In this document: positions 48,422 through 60,400 of the stretch, piece by piece
Numbering within the stretch: the stretch's first letter is position 1
Layout: the number at the start of each line of letters is the position of its first letter
Assembly (NCBI GenBank): GCA_964017155.1
Contig: OZ024857.1
Location: 17,909,435 to 17,973,434, forward strand
DNA from: Oasisia sp. SBJ-2009
Lineage: Eukaryota; Annelida; Polychaeta; Sabellida; Siboglinidae
Length of the DNA stretch: 64,000 nt
Reading direction: 5' to 3'
Notes under the pieces: model-generated
The model's database searches: none
Told to the model about the DNA's origin: nothing
The model's input: only the letters and a program-made list of their open reading frames with translations
Translations under genes and position numbers: made by a program

Positions 48422-51400
48422 GTGAGTACACACTGCAGCTTTATCAGTTTTGTAAAGATCCACAGTTTGTACTCAGATGCACATGTGTAACACTGATATG
48501 ATACTGCTGCAGGGATGTAATACTGTTTTAGAAAATAAATTCATCAGAGATATATACACACACGCGTGCGTGCACTCACAGACACACACATGCATATTGC
48601 ATATCATCCCATGCACCCCGAATGCATGTATGCACACACACACAATATATTTCAGCATCATTTCACTCACCATCATTATTTGGCTGATGTTTTCATAACA
48701 AGGACTAATATGTAGAAAGGCTGCAGTTCCGTCGACATTAATAATGCAGATTCTCGTTTTGAAAAACTGTGTCATCATACATGGCCATGGCTTTACTACG
48801 TCAATGCCACTTTCACCTAACTGCCACCTAGTAGCCACATGACTATGCCATGTCAATGCCACTTTCACGTAACTGCCACATTTTTGCAACATGGTAACCA
48901 TGTGATGTGCTAGCAGGATTGTATACCCCAAAGGCTGTGGGTAATTAGCCAAAGGGAATCGTCTTCACGGTGGACAATGGCTACAATACAAAGATGTAGT
49001 CAAATGACACCTAAAGGCTACACACATTGTTTTAGACACCTGGTAGGCTTTTGCACAAGATCGACAACAGTGGAGGCAGGCCATTCACAAAGGAAAGAGT
49101 CATAATGAAAAAAGATATCACAAAAATACCAACGTGATCACAATCTCCGCCATGGCTTTCCTGGTGCTTCTGCCCCTATCATCTTCTGCATCAACTGCAG
49201 AAGAGGCTTTTCAACTCAGATTTGACTAAAATCTCGCCAACGAGCAAAGCACATGGACAATACCGTACACTGATGTCATCATCAGGCGCGATGGACAGCA
49301 GATAGAGAGATATCGCAGTATCCAGTCCTCACAAGTGTTCAGACCACTTTACATTTTAATCCCTGGCAGACCTGTTCAATCGAACACCATCTAACCTTCT
49401 TTGGGAAGGCCCCATACAACAATTAATTTACGAATATTACTCAGTCTCATACACATGTCTATAGCCAGGTACTCATTCATACAGCTGAGTAAACTGGAGC
49501 AATGTAGAGTGAAAAAACTTGCCAGGGGTTTTACACGTTACACTACAGCACAGGATTCTTGGTTGAGAGTCCAATGCCCTACCCCTGAGCCACTGTGATA
49601 CTACATTTTAACTTAGCACCTCATATGTTTTAAATATATTGTGACAAATTATTGATCATATAATATTATCTTTTACAGCTGTCTGGCGCTGCACTGTTAG
49701 GCGTTGGAATCTGGTTGCTTGTTAGTAAAACCAGCCAACACCTGATGGATGTTGTCAGTGTGGCCAGTACTAACACAGACCAGATGAGAATGGTGGCATA
49801 CATACTCATTGGCGTTGGAGTGTTCATTTTCATTGTTGGCTTCTTCGGTTGCTGTGGTGCCATTAGGGAAAGCAAGTGTATGCTCGGAATGGTAAGTAAA
49901 GCTAGACTATGAATGGAACACCATAACTTGGGACTGGGCCAAGTTGACCAGAATAGCAAAGTGACCTGAATAGCAAAGTGACTGAAGTAACACAACTAAT
50001 TTCAATTCATTGACTTTACCATCATAAAAATAGTTCTGGACTGATTCAAGGTGACCATGATTTTGTATGGGTCTATATTCTAATATGGAATTTGGACCCC
50101 CTTATAGAATTTGGACACCAATTTTTAAAAGCTGAAAAAATTGTAAATTAACATACTGCAGTTGGCATATTGTAAATAGAATATCACAGCTATCACTGAT
50201 AACCGTTTTGTCAATTTTGCCATTAAGATGCCAGTCATGAATGTAGGATGGATTGATAAATAAAACTAAGAGTTATAATCCGTTTGTTCATTCGTCTGTC
50301 CGTCCGTCCGTCCGTCCGTCCGTCCGTCCGTCCGTCCGTCCGTCCGTCCGTCCGTCCGTTCGTTCGTTCGTTCGTTCGTTCAGTCTCATCTCAACAAAAT
50401 ACACCACCATGCAAAGTTTTCAGGTTAATTACAAAACAATACTTGACGTACATATTAATTGATAGTAAATAATAACACTGTACCTTGTTATTTTGCATAT
50501 TGTCAATGAAAAAAAATGTCATCTAAATACGTGTTTGCTAATATGCAGGTCGATATTCTGTAATAGAATATGGCAGGTCCATAGTCTATAGGGAATATAG
50601 ACCTGGATCCATTTTCCATGGGATCCATGTTGTATATGACACCAGGCCGCATTATATCTTATTAAACTCAGATCCCTCATTACGGCATAGGTTTAAGGCT
50701 GATTAATCTCGCAACATTAAAAGGAGGCTGAAATGTTTGAACACTATTGCCCAAACATAACAATACAGCATTTAGAAGATGTTTGGCCTTAATTTGATGA
50801 GCACGGAACCTTGGTATATTTTATATAATAAATGTATAGTTTTGATTGTTTTATTCACTTCATTAATATACATTTCTGCACAAAGCTTAGTATATACTGC
50901 CCTATTGTATAGGTTTGCATATATAGATCAACAAATCATTCATGTGTATTAAAAATGTTAAAGGCTAAATTAAATTACAACGATTTATAACCAATGAAAA
51001 CATTTTAAATGGCATGGTATGGAGTGGGGAATTCCTGTGAGTGATATGTCATTTCGGAATTTCTTAACTGATTACCATGTTGGTACATTTCAAATCCTGA
51101 TTCATTTTGCTGAAGTGATTGTACGTCACATAACTCTGTTTATTTCATCTTTAGGAAACAATGAGTGTTTTGTCAATGGAGTGGATCATTGCAAATTTGG
51201 GCATCGTTATGTTTCATTGGTTATAAAACATTGTTATTTAATTTTAACTTTTTTTTACCTCGAGCATGCATACAAATAATATGTTGATCTATATAATAAC
51301 ATATACAATAGGGCACCATATAATTGTTTTCAAGCAGAAATGTCTATTAATGAAGTAAGTAATAAAAAATTACATTAACTAGATAGCTCAGACCAAATAC

Positions 51401-54400
51401 AGCATGAATATAAGGCCAGCGTTCAATGCCAATGTCCAGGTTTGAAAAATTTAGTAAAAATACACTTTGGCTCCATGCTCATCAAACTGTGGTTAGTTAT
51501 GAAATGCGTCTAAAAGAATGTGGATTAACAACACTAGAAACCAGGAGACTGCGAGGAGATCAGATAGAAGTTTTTAAAATATTGAATGGGTATGAAAATA
51601 TTGACAAATATTTTTTTCTCAGTTAAGGAAGAGAGAAGGACTAGAGGACATGGAGTTACATTAGCAAAGAAGCAGTGTAGATTAGATATTAGAAAATTTT
51701 CATTTTCACAAAGAACAGTAAATGAATGGAACAGATTATCGGCTGATTGTGTAGGTGCTAGTAGTGTTAATATGTTTAAAAATAAAATTGACATGTACCT
51801 AAGAAGGGCGGGGTACATTTAGATAGATAGGTTGGACTCTCGATAAGCCAAAGGGCTTCCTTGTCCACCTGCCATCTTGAGTTGATTCTCTAGGTGGCAA
51901 TCTTGTTAAATCTTACATAGCCTGTAAATGGTATGTTTGGGCAATGTTTGGTTTCAGCCCCACTCCCCGACACCCATACCCCTGTCCCCCAGTACGCTGC
52001 AAATGCTGGGAGATTTGTTTACATCTAATTATGGCAGTAATACATCATTACATCATAGATTGACTTGCATTATATTTCTTTTTGCAGTACATCTTCCTGC
52101 TACTTGTCGTGATGGGCATTGAGATCGCAGCTGGAGTCCTTGCTATAGTCTTTCAGGACAAGGTATGTAGCTGGTGTAATACCTTTAATAATTTGTTTAA
52201 ATCCTGTCTTAAGTTTAAACAAGTTGTTATACTCATTTTTCAGCTCATACTATGTCATTGCACAACTTGATATATATTGTTTAGTATATACTACTTGTTG
52301 AAATAAAATGCACAAAATAAGAAATAACAATTTTTGATTTTTCATGGAACATTGACAAAACCACCCTATCAAAACTTCCAATATTTATTTGGTTATCATG
52401 ATTACTATTGTGTAAATAGATTATTATTTAATATATGACCTATTTATGCAGACTACAGTAGAACCCCTCACGAACGACCACCCTCATTTACGACCACCCG
52501 CTTTTTACGACCGTTTTTTTCATTGACGGAATGCCTACGCTGTATAAACGACCCCTCACCAACGACCACCCGGCAGACGCGACCAACGACCATGGCAATT
52601 TGAATTTTACCCCTGACGAACGACCATCCGATTCGTGGCCAGCACCTTTATTAACCTAAATATCGCAACGAACTCTCACTAAACGCATGACTAACGCGCA
52701 CAATGCCATAAAAACAATAAATCGCCTGATGACGACCATTAATTTTGACGATGTTTTACTTTCTGACTGAGTTATGAAAACGACATCTAACAGCCGCTAG
52801 ACTTTCCTCACATATATCTTATATATTTATAGACATACACGATGTTATAAAATTAAATCACTTATAATTACTGAAGCAAATAAAATTCACGAAACAAACT
52901 CGCGCAAGAACTCGCAGGCAAGAAATAATGGCGGACATGGTCACCGTCGGTGGCTACGCATAACTCTGTGATTACTGTAATATCCATATTGTGTATGATT
53001 AAAGTTTAAAAACTTGTGTATGATTAAAGTTTAGAAACTTAAGCTAAGTTTTATGTAAGTTTAGGATAAAACCGGAATCCAGATTTAGCGACACCGCTAG
53101 AAAATATCAACGTAACGCCACGATAATCTAGACTACGACCTGCGCGTAACACTAACAGCCACCGGCAATGTCAACTTTAGTTTAGCACGATTTTGATTTG
53201 TGAATTTTATTCTTCACAGTAAATAAAATGATTTAAGGTTATGACCTAGCGTGTGTATATGTAATATGAGTTATTAGAGAGGACGTTTCGCGGCTGTAAG
53301 AGATCGTTTTCATGATTAGATCAGAAAGTAAAAGACCGTTTTGCGGCGCCGGAATGAACAACAAAATGGCGAACGCGGTGAGATTACCCAGACGCCGTGA
53401 GGTGGCAGCACTTTTTAGCCCCTCAGACCGAATTAAAAATAAATGAGAATTCTTGTTATCAAATATTATTAAAAACGATTCAAAATGAGGATACTTTTTA
53501 TCAGATATTAGTAAAAAAAAAACACTCAAAATTAAACTTATACTGAAACGTGTCACACATTATATTATTATTAATATGTCTCATTTTTTATTTTCTACTT
53601 TTTATTTTGTGTATTTTACTACTTAGTGGTTGTAAGCGCCTCCTAGTGTTGATGTTAGTCATTGTAAGCGCCCCCTAGTGTTGAATGTTGCAAACCCCTC
53701 ACGAGAGATCACCCCTCTGTTAAGGTGGGCGGTCTTAAATGATGGGTTCCACTGTACTATACTATGCATTTAGCTGAGATAGGACAGGTATTAGGGCAGG
53801 TGTTTCTTAAGATATATTTCACCAGGAATCTATTCTTAAAATTGAAGTGAAACAATTTATTTGTTGGATAAAACACACTGCTATTCACATCCTACAAAAT
53901 AATCTGTTGACATGAAGTGAATGTTAAAGATACTTGTAAAATAATGACTTCAGTCTAATTCAAGTTGTATGCAAAATGTACTGGTTACAATGTTATTGTG
54001 TACGATGTTGCTTACTTGATTTGCAGGTCCAAGGCGAACTGGAAAACAAGTTGTTTGAGAAACTTAGTTCAAACAGTTACTACGATAACACTACTGGAAA
54101 GTACCATCCCTTTGGGGTCGCTTTCAACTTTGCCCAGAAAGAGGTACGTATTAATATTTTATGTGGTTTACTGGATATCAAATATGTGTAGCTTGTGTTT
54201 GTGAAAATGTCAGTGTAAATCTAGAATTATATTACGCATTACATTTTTATTTAATGTGTAACAGGCCCAACAACATTCATTTCCTGCTTCTAAAATACAA
54301 AAATAAAAATCCAATGGACTAATGGCATCATTTGGCATTCACCTTTAGCTCGCAGGCCTCGGAAACCAATGAAGGTCTGTTTCTTAGGGTGCCATCACTA

Positions 54401-57400
54401 TGCACAATAAATGTAGATTTGATTAACACATGTTATGCCCCCTATGATCATTGAGGGCCTAAAACTGGTACAATTTAAGTTTTCCTAGTTTATTCAAAAA
54501 CTGTTTTGTGGATTTCCTCTAATGTTGCATAGGCATATCTGAGGGTATCTTAATTGGAACACAAGCAAGAAATTTGTAATTTGTAATTCACTAGGCATAT
54601 CAGGCCCTCCCCAAAAGCAAAATGTAAACATTTTGCCTGTTTCTGCCTGGGCTATTAGCAGATCTTACGACACAAAGTCCTGTGGTGTTCTGTATAATGG
54701 GATGGGGCGATTACAGTCAGCACACCCCATAGCATCCGTATAGCTGGACACTACTAGCCTTCTACTATACATGGGGACTGAATAATTGCTCTCCCCAGCA
54801 GTGATTGGGGCAGTAACAATAACCCAGTAGATCCCTGTTAAACTGGACAGTTACTGCCTGCATGTTTTAAGCTACATCCTCTTTTAAACTACCAATTTTG
54901 CATGCAACTTGTGTTTATTTTGTGTAATTATATGTAAAATTACGTGACTGTGGTGTCTACTGACAATTTACAAAGATAAAAAATATATTCTAGACAACTG
55001 CAGAATGAAATTTCAGTTGTTGATAATGAAAGCAGTTTGAATTGCTGTACTGGTATTGGTGTCTTTTTCTACTGGCTTGCATCATACTTATTCTTCTGTT
55101 TCAGTTCACCTGCTGTGGGGTGAATGGCTCAGCTATCTATAAATCTGAATCATTCAAGGAAAAGGTTAGTCTTGAATCTGTTTTTTTATTTCTTTGTTGA
55201 GAGAGCTGTAGCTGGAAGTCATGTTGTGTATATTAAAGTAAACACTTTGAATTTTTTCTTCAGATTTTTAGGGGTATCCTAAACCCCCATATGGTGACCA
55301 TCTTGGATTTATGGGACTCATTTTTTCTGGACTTGTTTTGGCATAAGCCATTGGTCAATTTCAACAAAACAATATATAGTTAGAACAGACTATCCTACAG
55401 GCTCCTAGAGTTAGATTTTGATTTACAAAAGCCTATTTTAAATAGGTGTATTTCAGGCCAAAATCATTGGCGGTACCTTGTGTCAATGACATATTACGAC
55501 AGTGCTATGTGAAATGTAACAAACTGCATTTGTCACTGCCTACATAATACTATCATCTTCCTCTCTGTGTGAAGTTTCAAGCATATATGTTGAGAAATAC
55601 ACTGTACCCAAGAAAATGTCTGGTAAACACAAAGTTTACGTAAAAACAAGTACAACAGAGAAAACGGCATTCAAAGTAAGGACAAACTTTGCCGATACAT
55701 TCCTTCTATAACATAATACATACAAGATTGAAACACTAAATATAACTAACTAACTGAACTGTCTTGTCTGGTAATCTGCAAAATAAGTTGCACAATTCAA
55801 TTCAGGAATAAATTATTTATGTAACTGTATCTACAGGTGTTATATAACGTTTATGCTGAAAACGCATCATTGTTTAGTTCGTGTATAACTGTAAATAGCA
55901 AACTAGATTTCTTGAAACTACATTATATCCTAGAGAATAGTGCATTACCATATACTGTGTGAAATTTCAAGCACATTCTTTGATAAATAACATAGAACGT
56001 ATCCAGTATAACATAGAACGAATCCAGTAAACAAGTGATTACTTGGAAAAATCATCAACATATATAAACTTTTTCTTTTGTGATATGATAATCTTATAAA
56101 ACATACTACCCGGTAGTCTTATTCTGTGTTCCGTGTTCCACAGAACAGTCACTGACTGATGTACATGACTAAAAGTTTCCTGCTCCATAGTCGGCACTAG
56201 CCAATGCTTCTTCCACAATCTTTGCTTGACGAGACTCCTTCATCCGAGAAGCTTTTCAACGCACCAACTGCCTCAATCGTTTGTGATAAGCTATCTCTGC
56301 CAATGCGACAAGCTGCTGACCAGGTGTCATGCCTATGACACCATACAGCTGTTCAACTGTTGTTAATACCCCACTGTTAAATTCGCCAACGGTGCAGCAG
56401 AGGGCAACAACACCCTATGGATACCAACCAATCTCGGCTTTGCCCACAACATCGAGTGGAGAGACTCATTGGTGTTTAGGGTTGCTCCTTGCAGACAGCG
56501 TCCAAGAAGATCCCTGTGCCCTAACCAGTCGTAGACCGGCTTGACATGGACCACTACTTCTGGTGCCAGGGGCATCGCAGTGTTGGAGCGATGGTGTCCA
56601 GCTGTTTGCCTCAGCTACTGCTCTATGAAAAAGGACCAGCTCTGTCTGCCCTTTGGACAGTGGTCGTTTTGAGGCTTGTCATATGTTGATGACACATGTT
56701 CAAATGTTGCAAATACAGCATCCCGCATCTCATCATCGATTGTTTTGGATGGGCATGGATAGCCATTCCGTAGTAGATTCTTAGCTGCTTTGTCGTGTTC
56801 TCGGTCAACTTTCCATAGCCTTTACCCTCAAGTGTCACTCCTGCCTTCTTGGACTGTGTTGCAAGCTTCTTCAGTGCAATACCCAGCTGCTTTGCCACAT
56901 GATTAATACACTCTTCTTTTACGAGGACAACATCCTCCACATACACCTTCAGGTTACAGAATTGGCTGAATGTTCTGGAATCACCATCTGAGACCATGGT
57001 GGTGTATTGGAATCCGCTGTCCAGTGATCGACCCCACATGATCTCGGCTGCTGTCGCCTCTATTCCATTGGCTGGTCCGTTAAAGTTCTTGTTGCAGTCC
57101 TTGTGTTTCCGGTGCCATTCCTGGAATGTTGCTACGTCAGCACCCTCAAACCTTGCCTTGGCACATAAACATGCCTGACAGTAACTTGACAATGCAGTCA
57201 GGTCGAGGACGAAACCAGTAACTGTGTCGAGGATGCAACCAATTCCGTAGGCCGAAGTGTGCCCAAGCTTCATCTAGGAACCGCAAGTGATGGTCAAATC
57301 TATCACCTCAGCATCGACGAGTGACTGGTTGACACTGACATAAACATGTCACACAACCTTTGCAGCATCATAGAGAATGTTGGTCACTATCATTGTCACT

Positions 57401-60400
57401 GTGCTGGCATCTGTGATGGCTCTCCTGTGGTATGAGTGATGGCATTCATATTAAGGTATCTACACAGCTTTACAACCCCGCTGTAGCTGATACCCATGTC
57501 CATCGATGCAGACACAACCGCACATGTCACAACAAATGGCAGGTCTGAAGAAAATGTCTCGCTGACAACGTCCTCACATGTGCTGCAGTAGGTCTCCAAC
57601 TGGCAGACCAGCCCCTTGCAGTTGACGTACAGCAACAGTTGCACATTGACAGGTCGGACACAGCAGCATCTTCACTAGCTCAGTCAGCTGAAACACACGC
57701 ACAATGACAGTGGAGTGGGTGGCCATGGTCGCAGTCACATTTGTTGGCTGACTCCTGGCTCGTCATCACTGGGAATCTCTGTGTCACGGAGAATACGTTT
57801 GTAGCCAAACTTCTTCACAGTAGCAGACATTGATATCTGAAAAGTTGACGGAACCTATACTATACAATTCATTTATTAGATTGCATACTGATATCAAATT
57901 ATTCTTGGAGGTTGGGAGGGATACTAGGTAGACCATTCATTACAACAACATGACAGTAAAGACTGTAATTGCACATGTGCAATCATCTTATTATAGTTAT
58001 TATTGTTACATGATTACTACTATAGTAAAAAGAAATAACAATACCTGTTTTTATTTTTTTATAATTGGGCAGGGATCTGAGGTGGAACCAGTGTCTTAAG
58101 TAACTGGGCAGTAATCATGTGGCGTGGGACATGAATAAGAAGTAGTTGGGTAATAATTAAATGCACTTAGACCATTGGTTGGTCACAAGATTTAGAGCGT
58201 GAAAGATAATACCGATCTGGAGGATCATTTGCAGCATGGACTAATTACTAATGATGGTTTATCTATTACAGAACCCGGGTTTTGACTTCCCCTTCAGCTG
58301 CTGCAAACTGAAGAATGAAACAAAATTTGATGCTGAATCGCTAAAACAAGAAGATGTGGCTGACTGGCCCGAGTGTAAAAAGGAATTTGAAAAGCAGTCT
58401 ACCTATAAACAACTTCACAAGGATGTAAGTGTGTTTCTTACATTTGTGTCACCAGCCAACCTCAACAGTATTGTCAGTAAAGCATGTTTAGAATGTGAAT
58501 GTTTTCATTACAATTCTAGCATTTCACTGGTGCATTTTATACACACCAGGTAATTAAGCACAATGTTGCAGGTGGTATACTTTCAAATAATATGTTCTAG
58601 TATTAATACAACACATAGATAGATGTGAACACATGAACACATGCCCACATACATGTTAATATACTGAATTTGAGGCATTGCAGCAATAACTCCTGATGTG
58701 CAAAGGTTCACTCACATCTTTAGGTGTTTATTAGATTCCTTGGACCACTGGCCTAGTTGGTGTGTTTTAAAAATGCAGTTGTTATTTAGTTTCCTCCATG
58801 TTTGTGATATGCTTTGTATTTCTTATGGGCCTTTCTCCCATCTGAGAGAATTGAGTAGTGATCAAATCTGTAGAATCTGCCTCTGTAAAGTAGTTTAATG
58901 TTAAAATACTACAATTATATTAACAGCAACCCTCGTCTCTTGGTCTGTGGGTGGTATTATGAGCTAGTAGGGTAGGGTGTGTTTGGGGTGTCAATATACA
59001 TAAGCAATTTATAATTTTTATTAACTGGCAATTTCTCACTGACCACAAATTTTGTATTTGTATTGATGTGAATATAAGTTCCTGCAGTTATCTATCATGC
59101 GCTGAAACGATGGTATATTTGTGTCTAAATCAAATTGTCATAATTAATCTTCCCAAATATGGCTTGAACTCTAACTCTAAGGATTCTAAGTGTTCATCAT
59201 ACAGTATCATAGTCTGACAAATAGACAATATTAAAGGCAAAAAAGGTTAACTGTTTCGTGGCATACACCTAATAGAGTTAATATAAAGTAACAATTTCCA
59301 CATATACTCAATTTTTTAACGTCAGCGGTTTACTCAGAATGTGACTTTAAAGTCTAAAATTCTAACGAAATCCACGATGGTCTAGACGCCGCCATTAAGT
59401 GAAGGGTTAAATTGACTTGGCCATTCAGCGCGTGGCATTCTATGTCTGACCCTTAACCTGCGACGTTGTTAAGGATCAACAACTTCGAGTCTTCGACAGT
59501 TCATTCAGTTGGCGTGACATCTAGCAGCTGCTTATAGACATGTATCTAAATCTGTGGTTAAATCTATGGTAAACTTTAGTAATTATGCCTTACTGTTCGG
59601 CATACGGTTGCAATAATAGTTGAAACAACCGGTAGTATTGAAGAAATTGATTCACATTTGCGGGCGTACTGTTTGGAATCCCTCCAGTCCAAGTACAGTT
59701 CACTTTGCTCGGTCCATTTTTAGGAGAAATGCTTTGAAGTAGACATGTAGTCATGTATCATTAGTTGAAGGGATGATTTCAGCGATAACAATAATAGACA
59801 ACTTCATATTTACCGTCATCAGCATGTTACGCGCGTTGCCGAGTTGCAGCCATTTCATGACAACAGCCAAACCCCATGCAGTGAATCTGCGTGGAGAGCG
59901 CCTCGATCACCGTCGTGACGTCATTCTTCGTCTAAGATGGAGTAGCGCATAGTATTTGGATGGCTGGGTGTTAAAAAATATTTTTCTGGTAAACCGCTGG
60001 CATAAAAAAATTTAGTATATGTGGAAATTGTTACTTTATATTAACTCTATTAGGTGTATGCCACGAAACAGTTAACTTTGTTTTGCCTTTAAACAAATTC
60101 TTATGTTGTTCTCAACTGTTTGTTACAGGGCTGCAAGGACGGAATTGAGAAATGGGCCAATGATAAACTGTACATACTGATAGGTGTTGGTCTTGGTATT
60201 GCTGCTCTCGAGGTAAGTTCTTAGACTTCTTGTGCACATACTTAATGTAAATACACATTTGGAAGATTTTTTTAAATATAGCTAACTTGTAGGCCATTTT
60301 TTTTAAACATTTTATCTACCTAAAAACCCTCTGGCTAGATCCTAGCATTTTCTTTCCAGAGATAAGTAACTGCAGTTCAACTCAGAATGCTGCAGACATT

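Larger units (their letters stand above)
49892..52087 (+). other. Gene B intron 2
   Basis: Contains a (TCCG)n/(TTCG)n microsatellite, a long-TIR MITE and a LINE 3' fragment, each listed separately. The rest is AT-rich. Confidence 0.6.

Noticed and set aside
53239..53556. 105-codon minus-strand frame inside the TA-flanked transposon
   Set aside because: No transposase or other domain recognised; probably chance.
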